The notes beneath the pieces are model-generated. The model searched no databases and was not told the DNA's origin. It worked only from the letters and a program-made list of their open reading frames with translations. Positions 23,638 to 33,790 of a stretch of DNA of 64,000 nucleotides are shown piece by piece (positions within the stretch are counted from its first letter, which is position 1; each line of letters begins with the position of its first letter). This DNA comes from Cellulosimicrobium funkei (GTDB taxonomy: Bacteria; Actinomycetota; Actinomycetes; Actinomycetales; Cellulomonadaceae): NCBI RefSeq assembly GCF_004519295.1, contig NZ_SOZH01000003.1, positions 248,001 through 312,000 on the forward strand, written 5' to 3'. Both the position numbers and the translations under genes were made by a program.

Positions 23638-24777
23638 TCAGGAGGAGGCGAGGCGGCGGAGGTTGGCGCGCGTCGTGGCGAGGAGCTCGGTCCAGCTGTC
23701 CTCGAACTTGCGCACGCCCTCGGCCTCGAGGCGGTCGGTGACCTCGACGAGGGAGACGCCGAACGACTCGACGGTCTCGATCGTGCGCCGCGACGCGGTC
23801 GCCGTGCCGGTGATCGTGTCGCCCGTCACGACGCCGTGGTCCGCGAACGCCTGGAGCGTCGCCTCGGGCATGGTGTTCACGACGCCGTCCGTGACGAGCT
23901 CGTCGACGTACATGGTGTCGCGGTACTCGGGGTTCTTCACGCCCGTCGAGGCCCACAGGGGGCGCTGGGGCTGCGCGCCGGACGCGACGAGCGAGCGCCA
24001 GCGGTCCGTCTGGCGGAACTCCTCGTACGCCTCGAACGCGAGGCGCGCGTTCGCCACGGCGGTCTGCCCGCGCAGGTCGAGCGCCTCGGGCGTCCCGACC
24101 TTCTCGAGCGCGGCGTCCACCGCGGTGTCGACGCGCGAGACGAAGAACGAGGCGACGGAGCCCACGGGCGCGAGGTCCACGCCGTCGGCGCGCGCCTGCT
24201 CCAGCCCGATCGCGAACGCCTCCATGACCGCGCGGTAGCGCGCGAGGGAGAAGATGAGGGTCACGTTGACGCTGATGCCCTGCGCGAGCGTGCGCGTGAT
24301 CGCGTCGAGGCCCGCGACGGTCGCCGGGATCTTGATGTAGACGTTCGGGCGGTCGATCGTGCGCCACAGGCGCTCCGCCGTGACGACCGTCGCGTCGGCG
24401 TCGTGGGCGAGGCGCGGGTCGACCTCGATCGAGACGCGCCCGTCGACGCCGTCGGTGGCGTCGTAGACGGGGCGCAGGAGGTCGGCGGCGGCGCGCACGT
24501 CGTCCGTCGTGATGCGCTCGACGGCGGCCTCCACGGCAGCGTCGTCGGTGCCCGCGGCCGCGAGGTCGGCGAGCTGGGCGTCGTAGGCGTCGCCCTTCGC
24601 GAGCGCCGACGCGAAGATCGTGGGGTTCGTGGTCACGCCGACGACGCCGCGCGTCGCCACCAGCTCGGCGAGGTTGCCCGTGCGCAGCCGTTCTCGGGAG
24701 AGGTCGTCGAGCCAGATCGACACGCCCGCTCCCGTGAGCTGCTCGATGGGGCCGGGGACGGTGGTGGGCTGCGTCAT
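23638..24777 (-). CDS. tal: Transaldolase
   Basis: Transfers a dihydroxyacetone unit between sugar phosphates; 379 residues, long actinobacterial type. [11 protein letters not shown] near residue 50 and the Schiff-base lysine in [11 protein letters not shown] (about 140) mark the family. The tkt-tal gap of 121 bp contains a long hairpin, so tal may be partly uncoupled from tkt. Confidence 0.96.
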   Translation of the reverse strand: MTQPTTVPGPIEQLTGAGVSIWLDDLSRERLRTGNLAELVATRGVVGVTTNPTIFASALAKGDAYDAQLADLAAAGTDDAAVEAAVERITTDDVRAAADLLRPVYDATDGVDGRVSIEVDPRLAHDADATVVTAERLWRTIDRPNVYIKIPATVAGLDAITRTLAQGISVNVTLIFSLARYRAVMEAFAIGLEQARADGVDLAPVGSVASFFVSRVDTAVDAALEKVGTPEALDLRGQTAVANARLAFEAYEEFRQTDRWRSLVASGAQPQRPLWASTGVKNPEYRDTMYVDELVTDGVVNTMPEATLQAFADHGVVTGDTITGTATASRRTIETVESFGVSLVEVTDRLEAEGVRKFEDSWTELLATTRANLRRLASS

Positions 24778-24851
24778 CGGACTTCCTCTCGTGGTGCTCT
24801 CGCTGCGGACGTGCGCCCGGGTCGCCGCTCGTGACGGTCGTCCGGGGTGCC

Positions 24852-24885
24852 CCGAGGTGGGGCCGCGTGCACGGCCCCACCTCGG
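24852..24885 (-). terminator. Perfect 14-bp hairpin between tkt and tal
   Basis: CCGAGGTGGGGCCG and CGGCCCCACCTCGG flank a 6-nt loop 14 bp after the tkt stop. No T-run on the minus strand; a terminator or attenuator separating tkt from tal. Confidence 0.55.
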
Positions 24886-24898
24886 AATCTACGAAGGG

Positions 24899-27061
24899 TC
24901 AGCGCAGGTCGCCAGTGCCGCCCTCCGAGGGGGTGGGCTCGGCGCCCGGGGCGTCGCCGCCGCGCGCCGCGGCGATCGACTCGCGCGCCGCCGTCGCGAC
25001 GGCTTCGGACGTGATGCCGAACTCGCGGTACAGCACCTGGTAGTCCGCGGACGCGCCGTAGTGCTCGAGGCTCACGGAGCGGCCGGCGTCGCCGACGAGC
25101 TCGCGCCAGCCCTGCGCGACGCCCGCCTCGACCGAGACGCGCGCGCGGACGGCGGACGGCAGGACCGACTCGCGGTAGGCGTCGTCCTGGCCGTCGAACC
25201 ACTCGCGGCTCGGCAGCGACACGACGCGCGCCTGCACGCCCTCGGCCGCGAGGATCTCGCGCGCCTCGACGGCGAGCTGCACCTCGGAGCCGGTGCCGAT
25301 GAGGATGACGTCCGGCGTGCCCTCGGTGTCGAGCAGCACGTAGCCGCCGCGCGCCGTGCCGGACGCGTCGGCGTAGCCGTCCGTCCCGCGCGGGAACGTC
25401 GGCACGTTCTGGCGCGTGAGGATGAGGCCCGCCGGGCGCTCGGTGTTCTCGAGCACGGTGCGCCAGGCCCACGCGGTCTCGTTCGCGTCGGCCGGGCGCA
25501 CGACGTCGAGGCCCGGGATCGCGCGCAGCGCCGCGAGGTGCTCGACGGGCTGGTGCGTCGGGCCGTCCTCGCCGAGGCCGATCGAGTCGTGCGTCCACAC
25601 GAACGTCGTCGGGATCTCCATGAGGGCGGCGAGCCGGACGGCGGGACGCATGTAGTCGCTGAACTGGAGGAACGTGCCGCCGTAGGCCCGCGTCCCGCCG
25701 TGCAGGACGATGCCGTTGAGGATCGCGCCCATGGCGTGCTCGCGGATGCCGAAGTGCAGCGTGCGGCCGTACTCGTGGCCCGGGAACTTCTTCGTCGCGT
25801 GCTCGGCCGGCACGAACGACGGCTCGCCGTCCATCGTCGTGTTGTTCGAGCCCGCGAGGTCGGCGGAGCCGCCCCAGAGCTCGGGCAGCACGTCCTTGAG
25901 CGCGGTGAGGACCTTGCCGGACGCGGAACGCGTCGCGACGGCCTTGCCCGCCTCGAACGTGGGGAGCGCGTCCTCCCAGCCGGCCGGGAGCTCGCGGCGC
26001 GAGAGGCGGTCGAGCAGCTCCGCGCCGGACGGGTTCGCCGTCTTCCACGCCTCGAACGCCCGGTCCCAGGCGGCGCGGGCGTCGGCCTGGCGCTCGCCGA
26101 CGGCGCGCGTGTACGCGAGCACCTCGTCGTCGATCGCGAAGCTCGCCTCGGGGTCGAGGCCGAGCTCGACCTTGAGGCCCTTGATCTCGTCGGCGCCCAT
26201 GGCGGAGCCGTGGATGCCGCCGGTGTTCTGCTTCGTGGGCGACGGGTACCCGATGATCGTGCGCAGCGCGATGATCGACGGCTTGCCCGTCTCGGCCTTG
26301 GCGGCCTCGATCGCGGCGTGCAGCGCGTCGACGTCCTCCGCGTAGCCCGTGCCGCCGTTGGTCCAGTCGACGCGCTGGGTGTGCCAGCCGTACGCGGCGT
26401 AGCGCGCGAGGACGTCCTCCGTGAACGCGATGTCCGTGTCGTCCTCGATCGAGATCTTGTTGTCGTCCCAGATCACGACGAGGTTGCCGAGCTGCTGGTG
26501 GCCCGCGAGCGAGGAGGCCTCGCTCGTCACGCCCTCCTGCAGGTCGCCGTCGGAGGCGATGACGTAGACGTGGTGGTCGAACGGCGACTCGCCCGCCGTG
26601 GTCGACGGGTCGAGCAGGCCGCGCTCGCGGCGCGCCGCGAACGCCATGCCGACCGACGACGCGAGGCCCTGGCCGAGCGGGCCGGTCGTGATCTCCACGC
26701 CGCGGGTGTGCTTGTACTCGGGGTGGCCGGGGGTCTTGGAGCCCCACGTGCGCAGCGCCTCGATGTCCTCCATCTCCAGGCCGTACCCGGCGAGGAAGAG
26801 CTGGAGGTAGATCGTCAGCGACGAGTGGCCCGCGGAGAGCACGAACCGGTCACGACCCACCCAGTGGTCGTCGGACGGGTCGTGGCGCATGACCTTCTGG
26901 AACAGCAGGTACGCGGCGGGGGCCAGCGAGATCGCGGTGCCCGGGTGGCCGTTGCCCACCTTCTCCACGGCGTCGGCGGCGAGCGCCTTGATCGTCTTGA
27001 CGGCCCGGTCGTCCAGGTCCGTCCAGTCCAGGGGCGTGTGAGCAGGGGACAACGCGTTCAC
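24899..27061 (-). CDS. tkt: Transketolase
   Basis: Thiamine-diphosphate enzyme of the non-oxidative pentose phosphate pathway, 720 residues. Seen: [13 protein letters not shown] near the N-terminus, the ThDP motif SDGDLQEG...WDDNKISIE (about 160-195), the pyrimidine-domain acidic residue in [10 protein letters not shown] (about 420), and [15 protein letters not shown]. The ATG at 27059-27061 gives the family start. Pairs functionally with tal downstream. Confidence 0.97.
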   Translation of the reverse strand: MNALSPAHTPLDWTDLDDRAVKTIKALAADAVEKVGNGHPGTAISLAPAAYLLFQKVMRHDPSDDHWVGRDRFVLSAGHSSLTIYLQLFLAGYGLEMEDIEALRTWGSKTPGHPEYKHTRGVEITTGPLGQGLASSVGMAFAARRERGLLDPSTTAGESPFDHHVYVIASDGDLQEGVTSEASSLAGHQQLGNLVVIWDDNKISIEDDTDIAFTEDVLARYAAYGWHTQRVDWTNGGTGYAEDVDALHAAIEAAKAETGKPSIIALRTIIGYPSPTKQNTGGIHGSAMGADEIKGLKVELGLDPEASFAIDDEVLAYTRAVGERQADARAAWDRAFEAWKTANPSGAELLDRLSRRELPAGWEDALPTFEAGKAVATRSASGKVLTALKDVLPELWGGSADLAGSNNTTMDGEPSFVPAEHATKKFPGHEYGRTLHFGIREHAMGAILNGIVLHGGTRAYGGTFLQFSDYMRPAVRLAALMEIPTTFVWTHDSIGLGEDGPTHQPVEHLAALRAIPGLDVVRPADANETAWAWRTVLENTERPAGLILTRQNVPTFPRGTDGYADASGTARGGYVLLDTEGTPDVILIGTGSEVQLAVEAREILAAEGVQARVVSLPSREWFDGQDDAYRESVLPSAVRARVSVEAGVAQGWRELVGDAGRSVSLEHYGASADYQVLYREFGITSEAVATAARESIAAARGGDAPGAEPTPSEGGTGDLR

Positions 27062-27412
27062 CGAACCTCATTCCCGTCCGGAGCGCGCGCCCCGGATCCT
27101 CGCGACAACTCGAAGCAACCGTTGAACATTTCCCGGCCTCACGCCTCTGGGGGCGGGGCGGCCCGGTGCCCGTCGCGGCCCGGAGGCCACGTCCGTGGCG
27201 GGCGGTCCGACGCGGGACGGTCGCGGGCACCAGCCTATACGCGCGCGCCGTTCCCGGCCGGGCGGTGCCCACGTGCTGGATTTCGGTCGGATGTCACACA
27301 ATCGCCCGGCCCGTCCGGTCGGCCCCCACGCAGGCGGGGACGTACGATGAGCGAGGACGACCGGCGGTCCGTCCCAGCTCGCCCCCCACCTCAGAACGGA
27401 ACACCGAAGCGC
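27062..27412. promoter_or_regulatory. Divergent promoter region between tkt and ctaB
   Basis: No credible gene lies in these 351 bp. Toward tkt, TATAGG (minus strand, 27234-27239; it runs on as TATAGGCT) is a good -10 box and would give a leader of about 165 nt. Toward ctaB, TACGAT (27343-27348) is a -10 candidate. Neither has a strong -35. Confidence 0.4.
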
Positions 27413-28441
27413 GTGCACACCACGAGCCAGGCACCGATCGACGGGACCGGAAGCCCGTCGAGCGCCGCGTCGACCCAGCAGCCGTCCTCCCCGACGGCCC
27501 CCGCGACCCCCGTCGCCCCGACGGCCGAGGCCGCCCGCGCGACGCGCGCCCTGCGTGAGCGGGTCGGCGCCTACGTCGCCCTCACCAAGCCGCGCATCAT
27601 CGAGCTCCTCCTCGTCACGACGGTCCCGACGATGTTCCTGGCGCAGGGCGGGCTGCCCGGGCTGGGCCTCATCCTCGCGACGCTCGTCGGCGGCACGCTC
27701 GCCGCGGCCTCCGCGAACGTCTACAACTGCTACCTCGACCGCGACATCGACGAGGTCATGAACCGCACCAAGCGGCGCCCGCTCGTCACGGGCGAGATCA
27801 CCCCGCGCGCGGCGCTCGTGTTCGCCACCGTCCTCGGCGTGGTGTCGCTGGTCTGGTTCGCGCTGCTGGTCAACGTCGTCTCCGCGTGGCTGACCTTCGG
27901 GGCGATCGCGATCTACGTCGTCGGCTACACGATGATCCTCAAGCGTCGCACCCCGCAGAACATCGTGTGGGGCGGCATCGCGGGCTGCATGCCGGTGCTC
28001 ATCGGCTGGTCGGCGGTCACGGGCTCGCTGAGCTGGGCGGCGCTCGCGCTGTTCCTCGTCATCTTCTTCTGGACCCCGCCGCACTACTGGCCGCTCTCGA
28101 TGAAGTTCAAGCGCGACTACGCGAACGCGGGCGTCCCGATGCTCCCCGTCGTCGCGGACGACAGCCGGGTCGCGCGCGAGATGATCCTCTACGGCGTCGC
28201 GATGGTGGCCTCGTCCCTCGCGCTGTGGCCGCTCGCCGGCATGACCTGGGTCTACGGCGTCGTCGCCACGGCCCTGGGCGCGTGGTTCCTGTCGTCGTGC
28301 GTGACGATGCTGCGCCGGGCGCGCGACAAGGCCGACGGCAAGGGCGGCAAGGTGGGGGAGATGAAGGTCTTCCACGCGTCCATCACGTACCTGACCCTGC
28401 TCTTCGTCGCGGTGGCGGTCGACGTCTTCCTGCCGCTGTGA
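27413..28441 (+). CDS. ctaB: Protoheme IX farnesyltransferase (heme O synthase)
   Basis: UbiA-family membrane prenyltransferase making heme O for the aa3 oxidase; 342 residues from this GTG. The first 45 residues are Ser/Thr/Pro-rich; then about nine membrane helices with [21 protein letters not shown] (aspartate-rich motif), [12 protein letters not shown] and [13 protein letters not shown]. An in-frame ATG at 27347 would add 22 residues, but those codons have more A/T at third positions and overlap a -10-like box, so GTG 27413 is preferred with modest confidence. Confidence 0.93.
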   Translation: MHTTSQAPIDGTGSPSSAASTQQPSSPTAPATPVAPTAEAARATRALRERVGAYVALTKPRIIELLLVTTVPTMFLAQGGLPGLGLILATLVGGTLAAASANVYNCYLDRDIDEVMNRTKRRPLVTGEITPRAALVFATVLGVVSLVWFALLVNVVSAWLTFGAIAIYVVGYTMILKRRTPQNIVWGGIAGCMPVLIGWSAVTGSLSWAALALFLVIFFWTPPHYWPLSMKFKRDYANAGVPMLPVVADDSRVAREMILYGVAMVASSLALWPLAGMTWVYGVVATALGAWFLSSCVTMLRRARDKADGKGGKVGEMKVFHASITYLTLLFVAVAVDVFLPL

Positions 28442-28471
28442 GCCCGGTCGTCCCGGGCGGGCAGTGACGCC

Positions 28472-29425
28472 ATGAGCCCCGGCGAGGCCCACGTGCCCGA
28501 GGCGCTGGACCGCGCCGCGCGCGAGTACCTGGCGCACCTCGCCGTCGAGCGCGGGCTGTCCGCCAACACGGTCGCGGCCTACCGCCGCGACCTCGCGCGC
28601 TACGTCGCGTTCCTCGCGTCGCGCGGGAACCACGCCGTGCGCGACGTCGAGGCGGACGACGTCGCCGACTACGTCACCGCGCTGCGGACCGGGGCCGACG
28701 GCGGCGCGGCCCTGTCGCCGTCCTCGACCGCCCGGTCGGTGGCGGCCGTGCGCGGCTGGCACCGCTTCTGCGCGGCGGAGGGCCTGGCCGACGCCGACGC
28801 GTCGGCCGACGTCCGCCCGCCCGCCCAGGGCAGACGGCTGCCGAAGGCCATCTCGACCGACGAGGTCGCACGCATCCTCGAGGCGTCCGGCGCCGGGGAC
28901 GGGCCCGGCCCCCTGCGCGACCGCGCGCTCCTGGAGCTCGTGTACTCGACCGGCGCGCGCATCACCGAGGCGGTGAGCCTCGACGTCGACGACCTGGACC
29001 TCGACAGCGGCGCGGTGCGTCTCCTGGGCAAGGGCGGCAAGGAGCGCGTGGTGCCCGTCGGGTCGTTCGCGCGCCGCGCCCTCGACGCCTACCTCGTGCG
29101 CGGGCGCGCCGCGCTCGGCGCGAACGGCCGGGGGACGCCCGCGGTGTTCCTCAACACGCGCGGCGCGCGCCTGTCCCGGCAGAGCGCGTGGGCCGTGCTG
29201 CGCACCGCGGCCGAGCGCGCCGGGATCGAGCACCCCGAACGCATCTCGCCGCACACGCTGCGGCACTCGTTCGCGACCCATCTGCTCGCCGGCGGCGCGG
29301 ACGTGCGCGTCGTGCAGGAGCTGCTGGGCCACGCGTCGGTCACCACGACCCAGATCTACACGCTCGTGACGCCCGACACGCTGCGCGAGGTCTACGCGGC
29401 CGCGCACCCCCGCGCGCTGGGCTGA
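28472..29425 (+). CDS. xerD: Site-specific tyrosine recombinase XerD
   Basis: Resolves chromosome dimers at dif with XerC; 317 residues. N-terminal SAM-like DNA-binding domain (about 10-100) and catalytic domain with Arg in STGARITE, Lys in [20 protein letters not shown] (His-x-x-Arg), [12 protein letters not shown] with the second His and the nucleophilic Tyr. All catalytic residues are intact. Position next to the parA-scpAB genes is typical of Actinobacteria and argues for a housekeeping XerD, not a mobile integrase. Confidence 0.95.
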   Translation: MSPGEAHVPEALDRAAREYLAHLAVERGLSANTVAAYRRDLARYVAFLASRGNHAVRDVEADDVADYVTALRTGADGGAALSPSSTARSVAAVRGWHRFCAAEGLADADASADVRPPAQGRRLPKAISTDEVARILEASGAGDGPGPLRDRALLELVYSTGARITEAVSLDVDDLDLDSGAVRLLGKGGKERVVPVGSFARRALDAYLVRGRAALGANGRGTPAVFLNTRGARLSRQSAWAVLRTAAERAGIEHPERISPHTLRHSFATHLLAGGADVRVVQELLGHASVTTTQIYTLVTPDTLREVYAAAHPRALG

Positions 29426-29472
29426 TCCCGCGCCGCGACGGGGCCATGGCGCCCCCCAGCACCGTCGCAGCA

Positions 29473-29496
29473 CCGCCGCGAGTACCGCCGCGAGTA
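29473..29496 (+). repeat. Two tandem 12-bp repeats upstream of parA
   Basis: CCGCCGCGAGTA is repeated twice head-to-tail (29473-29484, 29485-29496) and followed by a partial third copy (CTGCCGCC). No known element is recognised. Confidence 0.6.
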
Positions 29497-29566
29497 CTGC
29501 CGCCCCACGTCCTCCCGGAACGCGGCGCGCGGGCGCGTACGCACCGGCCCCGGCGAGGTCCTGCGA

Positions 29567-29572
29567 TACCGT
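29567..29572 (+). promoter_or_regulatory. parA -10 box
   Basis: TACCGT lies 7 nt before GTG 29580 with no ribosome site between, suggesting a leaderless parA transcript. Confidence 0.45.
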
Positions 29573-29579
29573 GGCGGAC

Positions 29580-30581
29580 GTGAGCAGCCAGGCCGAGACC
29601 CAGCCCGAGACGCGCGGCGCACACGGCTCGCACGGCGACGCCGTCCGTCCGGTCGTCCCGCAGACCTCCGCCGAGGGGGACGCGGCGCCTCCCGCCGACC
29701 GCCCCGTCGAGCAGCCCGAGGACCGTGCCGCCGCCGAGCCGCGCGTCGACGTCGTCGGCCGCACCCTTCCGGAGTTCCCCGTCCCGGCCTCGCTCGCCGC
29801 GCACGGCCCGGGCCGCATCATCGCCATGTGCAACCAGAAGGGCGGCGTCGGCAAGACGACGACCACCATCAACCTGGGCGCCGCGCTCGCCGAGTACGGG
29901 CGCAAGGTCCTGCTCGTCGACTTCGACCCGCAGGGCGCCGCGTCCGTCGGCCTCGGCGTCAACCCGCACGAGCTCGACCGCACGGTCTACAACCTGCTCA
30001 TGGAGCGCGGCGCGGACATCCACGACGTGCTCGTGAGCACCGACGTCGAGAACCTCGACCTGCTGCCCGCGAACATCGACCTCTCGGCCGCCGAGGTGCA
30101 GCTCGTGGGCGAGGTCGCGCGCGAGTCCGTCCTGTCGCGCGTGCTGCGCCCGGTCGTGGACGACTACGACGTGATCCTCGTCGACTGCCAGCCCTCGCTC
30201 GGCCTGCTCACCGTCAACGCGCTCACCGCCGCGCACGGCGTGCTCATCCCGCTCGAGTGCGAGTTCTTCGCGCTGCGCGGCGTCGCGCTGCTCGTCGAGA
30301 CGATCGAGAAGGTGCGCGACCGGCTCAACCCGCGCCTCGACGTCGACGGCATCCTCGCCACGATGTTCGACTCGCGGACGCTGCACTCGCGCGAGGTCGT
30401 CGCGCGCGTGCACGAGGCGTTCGGCGACAAGCTGCTCCACACCGTGATCGGCCGCACCGTGAAGTTCCCGGACGCGTCCGTCGCGGCCGAGCCCATCACC
30501 GTGTACGCGCCGAACCACCCGGGCGCCGTCGCGTACCGGCAGCTCGCCCGGGAGCTGGTCGCCCGTGGCGACGCCGCCTGA
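29580..30581 (+). CDS. parA: ParA/Soj family ATPase
   Basis: Deviant-Walker ATPase of 333 residues. A disordered, acidic N-terminal 75 residues precede IIAMCNQKGGVGKTTTTINLG (deviant Walker A), VDFDPQGAAS, and VILVDCQPSLGLLTVNAL. No parB follows; instead scpA-scpB do, so this is the ScpAB-linked ParA of Actinobacteria and not the origin-proximal ParA. Role in chromosome organisation is inferred. An in-frame GTG at 29571 overlaps the -10 box. The 3' end overlaps scpA by 17 bp. Confidence 0.9.
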   Translation: MSSQAETQPETRGAHGSHGDAVRPVVPQTSAEGDAAPPADRPVEQPEDRAAAEPRVDVVGRTLPEFPVPASLAAHGPGRIIAMCNQKGGVGKTTTTINLGAALAEYGRKVLLVDFDPQGAASVGLGVNPHELDRTVYNLLMERGADIHDVLVSTDVENLDLLPANIDLSAAEVQLVGEVARESVLSRVLRPVVDDYDVILVDCQPSLGLLTVNALTAAHGVLIPLECEFFALRGVALLVETIEKVRDRLNPRLDVDGILATMFDSRTLHSREVVARVHEAFGDKLLHTVIGRTVKFPDASVAAEPITVYAPNHPGAVAYRQLARELVARGDAA

Positions 30582-31494
30582 GCCGCCACCACCGACGGAG
30601 CCGCCCGCGCGGGCCGGGTTCGAGGTCCGGCTCGACAACTTCAGCGGGCCCTTCGACCTGCTGCTGTCGCTCATCACGAAGCACAAGCTCGACATCACCG
30701 AGGTCGCGCTCGCGCGCGTGACGGACGACTTCATCGCGTACATCCGCGCGGCCGAGCGCGCCGCCGCCGTCGCGCGGGCCGCGGGGGAGGACCACCCCGG
30801 CTGGGACCTCGGCACCGCGAGCGAGTTCCTCGTCGTCGCCGCGACGCTGCTCGACCTCAAGGCCGCCCGGCTGCTGCCGACGGGCAGCGTCGAGGACGAC
30901 GAGGACCTGGCGCTGCTGGAGGCCCGCGACCTGCTCTTCGCCCGGCTGCTGCAGTACCGCGCGTACAAGGACGTGTCGGGCCTGCTCGCCGAGCGGTTCG
31001 AGAGCGCCGGGCGCCGGTTCCCGCGCGTCGTGCAGCTCGAGCCGCACCTGGCCGCGCTCCTGCCCGAGCTCGTGTGGACCATGGGTCCCGACCAGCTCGC
31101 CGTGCTCGCGGCCCGCGCGCTCGCTCCCAAGGCGCCGCCGCCCGGCGTCTCGCTCGACCACCTGCACGCCCCCGCCGTGAGCGTGCGCGAGCAGGCGGGG
31201 ATCGTCGTCGACCGCGTGCGCACCCACGGCACGACGACGTTCCGCGCCCTCGTCGCCGACGCGGGGGAGACCGCCGTGGTCGTCGCGCGGTTCCTCGCGC
31301 TGCTCGAGCTGTTCCGCCAGGCGCTCGTCGCGTTCGACCAGGTGACGCCGCTCGGCGAGCTCACCGTGCGGTGGTCGGGCGACGACGACGCGGCCGAGCC
31401 GCCGCTCGCCGACGTCGGCAGCGAGTTCGACGAGGGCGACGAGCCCGACCCGGCGGCCGCCCTCGCCGCCACCGACCAGGAGGTCCCCGCGTGA
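30565..31494 (+). CDS. scpA: Segregation and condensation protein A
   Basis: Kleisin subunit of the SMC-ScpA-ScpB condensin; 309 residues. N-terminal SMC-neck-binding region FEVRLDNFSGPFDLLLSLI (about 14-32) and the LVVAATLLDLKAARLLP helix are characteristic; the C-terminal winged helix (about 200-275) binds the SMC cap. Starts inside the end of parA and ends in a GTGA overlap with scpB. Confidence 0.95.
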   Translation: MATPPEPPPPTEPPARAGFEVRLDNFSGPFDLLLSLITKHKLDITEVALARVTDDFIAYIRAAERAAAVARAAGEDHPGWDLGTASEFLVVAATLLDLKAARLLPTGSVEDDEDLALLEARDLLFARLLQYRAYKDVSGLLAERFESAGRRFPRVVQLEPHLAALLPELVWTMGPDQLAVLAARALAPKAPPPGVSLDHLHAPAVSVREQAGIVVDRVRTHGTTTFRALVADAGETAVVVARFLALLELFRQALVAFDQVTPLGELTVRWSGDDDAAEPPLADVGSEFDEGDEPDPAAALAATDQEVPA

Positions 31495-32267
31495 CGCAGC
31501 CCGACGACGGCCCGGCCCCCGACGACACCCGCCCGCCCGCCGTGCACGACCTCCCGGGCGGTCTGCCGTCCGCGCTCGAGGCCGTGCTCATGGTCGCGGA
31601 CGAGCCGATCCCGCCGGTCGAGCTCGCGGCGGCGCTCGCGGTCCCGGTCGACGAGGTGCTGGACGCGCTGCACGACCTCGCGGCCGAGTACCGCGGCGAC
31701 GACGGCGGTCGGCCCCGCGGGTTCGAGCTGCGCGCGGCGGGCGGCGGGTGGCGCGTGTACTCCGCGCCCGCGCACGCCGAGGTCGTGGGCCGGTTCGTCC
31801 AGGGCGGCCAGACGGCTCGGCTCACGCAGGCGGCGTTGGAGACTCTGGCCGTGATCGCGTACCGTCAACCGGTCAGCCGCGGCCAGGTGTCGGCGGTGCG
31901 AGGGGTCAACGTGGACGGCGTGGTGCGCACGCTCGTGGCGCGCGGGCTCGTGGCCGAGGTCGGCCAGGACCCGCACACCGGCGCCGGCCTCTTCGGCACC
32001 ACGGGGTACTTCCTCGAGCGCATGGGTTTCACGTCGCTCGACGAGCTCCCCCCGCTCGCGCCGCACCTGCCGGACATGGACGACCTCGAGGGCCTCGACG
32101 GTCTCGCCGACCTGCGCGCTCCCGCGCGGCCGACGGGCGTCGCGGCGCCGACGGACGCTCCCGACGTCGCGGCTGACGACGCGGACGGCGCACCGGCGCC
32201 GACCGCCACGACACCCCGCGTGACGCACGACGTCACGCAGGAACCGACGGACGAAGGACACGCATGA
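31491..32267 (+). CDS. scpB: Segregation and condensation protein B
   Basis: KITE subunit that dimerises on ScpA; 258 residues with two winged-helix domains. ALEAVLMVADEPI, GWRVYSAP, the QTARLTQAALETLAVIAYRQP segment in two adjoining parts, and RGVNVDGVVRTLVARGL identify it. The last 65 residues are Ala/Asp/Thr-rich and likely disordered. Overlaps scpA (GTGA) and rluB (ATGA). Confidence 0.95.
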   Translation: MTQPDDGPAPDDTRPPAVHDLPGGLPSALEAVLMVADEPIPPVELAAALAVPVDEVLDALHDLAAEYRGDDGGRPRGFELRAAGGGWRVYSAPAHAEVVGRFVQGGQTARLTQAALETLAVIAYRQPVSRGQVSAVRGVNVDGVVRTLVARGLVAEVGQDPHTGAGLFGTTGYFLERMGFTSLDELPPLAPHLPDMDDLEGLDGLADLRAPARPTGVAAPTDAPDVAADDADGAPAPTATTPRVTHDVTQEPTDEGHA

Positions 32268-33349
32268 GCTCGAAGGACGGACGCCGCTCCGGCGACGGAG
32301 GGCGCGGGCGCACGCCCCGCGACGGGGCGGGCGACGCACGCCGCGGCGGGAACGGCGACGCGCGTCGTGGCGGCCCGCGGGGCGGCGACGGCGCACGCGC
32401 GGGCGGCGCGCCCCGGCGCGGCGGCTCGTCCGCGCAGGGCTCGTCCGCGGGCCGCGGCGCGGGCGACGGGCGGGAGCAGGGCGCCGGTCGTGGCCAGGGC
32501 GCCGGTCGGGGTCGCCCTGCCGCGGGTCGCGGCACGTCGGCACCCCGCGCCGGTCAGGCGGCGGCCCGGCCGCGCCGTCCCGTGCGCGGGAAGCCCAGCG
32601 AGCCCCAGCGCGACGTCCACGTCGAGGACGGCGTGCGCCTCCAGAAGGTGCTCGCGTCGGCCGGGCTCGGGTCGCGCCGCGCGTGCGAGGACCTCATCGC
32701 GCAGGGCCGCGTCGAGGTGGACGGCGTGCGGGTCACCGAGCTGGGCGTGCGGGTCGACCCGGCGCGCGCCGTCGTGCACGTGGACGGGATGCGCCTGCAG
32801 CTCGACTCCTCGCGCGTGACGCTCGCCCTCAACAAGCCGCGCGGCGTCGTGTCGACGATGCACGACCCGGACGGCCGCCCGTCCATCGCCGAGCTCGTCG
32901 CCGACCGGCCCGAGCGCCTGTTCCACGTGGGCCGCCTCGACGCGGACAGCGAGGGCCTGCTGCTGCTCACGAACGACGGCGAGCTCGCGAACCACCTCGC
33001 GCACCCCTCGCACGAGGTCGCCAAGACCTACCTCGTCACGGTGCGCGGCAAGGTCGCGGGCAACGTCGCGAACAAGTTCCTGCACGGGATCGAGCTCGAG
33101 GACGGGGTCGTGCAGGCGGACGCGTACCGGGTCGTCGACCAGGTCGCGGACCAGACGATGATCGAGGTCGTGCTCCACTCGGGCCGCAACCGGGTCGTGC
33201 GGCGCATGTTCGAGGAGGTCGGCTACCCCGTGACGCGCCTCGTGCGCACGCGCATCGGGCCGATCGCGCTCGGCAACCTGCGCCCCGGCACGACGCGTGT
33301 CCTCGGGCGCACCGAGCTCGGCACGCTCATGGCGGGCGTCGGGCTCTAG
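32264..33349 (+). CDS. rluB: 23S rRNA pseudouridine synthase (RluB/RsuA family)
   Basis: Isomerises a uridine in rRNA; 361 residues. The first about 110 residues are low-complexity Gly/Arg/Ala-rich (RGG-like), followed by an S4 RNA-binding domain (LQKVLASAGLGSRRACEDLI) and the catalytic domain with GRLDADSEGLLLLTNDG, whose Asp is the active-site residue, and NRVVRRMFEEVGYPV. The RG-rich extension is probably an RNA-binding tail. Which uridine is modified is not determined by sequence alone. ATGA overlap with scpB. Confidence 0.92.
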   Translation: MSSKDGRRSGDGGRGRTPRDGAGDARRGGNGDARRGGPRGGDGARAGGAPRRGGSSAQGSSAGRGAGDGREQGAGRGQGAGRGRPAAGRGTSAPRAGQAAARPRRPVRGKPSEPQRDVHVEDGVRLQKVLASAGLGSRRACEDLIAQGRVEVDGVRVTELGVRVDPARAVVHVDGMRLQLDSSRVTLALNKPRGVVSTMHDPDGRPSIAELVADRPERLFHVGRLDADSEGLLLLTNDGELANHLAHPSHEVAKTYLVTVRGKVAGNVANKFLHGIELEDGVVQADAYRVVDQVADQTMIEVVLHSGRNRVVRRMFEEVGYPVTRLVRTRIGPIALGNLRPGTTRVLGRTELGTLMAGVGL

Positions 33350-33380
33350 GCCCGGCCCGCGCGTCCCGCACCACCACCCC

Positions 33381-33406
33381 GACGGACCGCCGCGAGGCGG
33401 GCCGTC
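33381..33406 (+). terminator. Hairpin between rluB and aroH
   Basis: GACGGACCGCC, loop GCGA, GGCGGGCCGTC, an 11-bp stem with one A/G mismatch, 32 nt after rluB and 21 nt before aroH. Confidence 0.35.
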
Positions 33407-33427
33407 CCGCACGAAGGAGCACCATCC

Positions 33428-33790
33428 ATGCCGGTCCGGGCGATCCGGGGCGCGACCCAGCTCGACGCCGACGAGCGCGAGCACCTGTTCGCGCGCACGC
33501 GCGAGCTCGTCCAGGAGGTGCTCGACGCGAACGCCGTCGACACCGGCGCGCTCATCTCGATCCTCTTCACGTGCACCCCCGACCTGGTGGCCGACTTCCC
33601 GGCCGCCGCGGCGCGCGAGATGGGCCTCGGCGACGTGCCGCTCATGTGCGCGACGGAGATCGCGGTGCCCGGCGCGCTGCCGCGCGTGGTGCGCCTCATG
33701 GCGCACGCGGAGCTCGACGTCGACCGCGCGGCGGTCCAGCACGTCTACCTGCACGGGGCGACGGCGCTGCGCAAGGACCTCGCCCAGTGA
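33428..33790 (+). CDS. aroH: Chorismate mutase, AroH class
   Basis: Monofunctional chorismate mutase (chorismate to prephenate, for Phe/Tyr); 120 residues, trimeric pseudo-barrel fold. Active-site residues visible: Arg in RAIRGATQ, Glu in LMCATEIAV, Arg in LPRVVRLM, and the C-terminal VYLHGATALR. ATG with GAAGGAG 7 nt upstream. Stop overlaps cmk (GTGA). Confidence 0.94.
   Translation: MPVRAIRGATQLDADEREHLFARTRELVQEVLDANAVDTGALISILFTCTPDLVADFPAAAAREMGLGDVPLMCATEIAVPGALPRVVRLMAHAELDVDRAAVQHVYLHGATALRKDLAQ

Noticed and set aside
28472-29425. Tyrosine recombinase as a mobile-element integrase
   Set aside because: Its family features and place beside parA-scpAB indicate housekeeping XerD; no element boundaries are seen.
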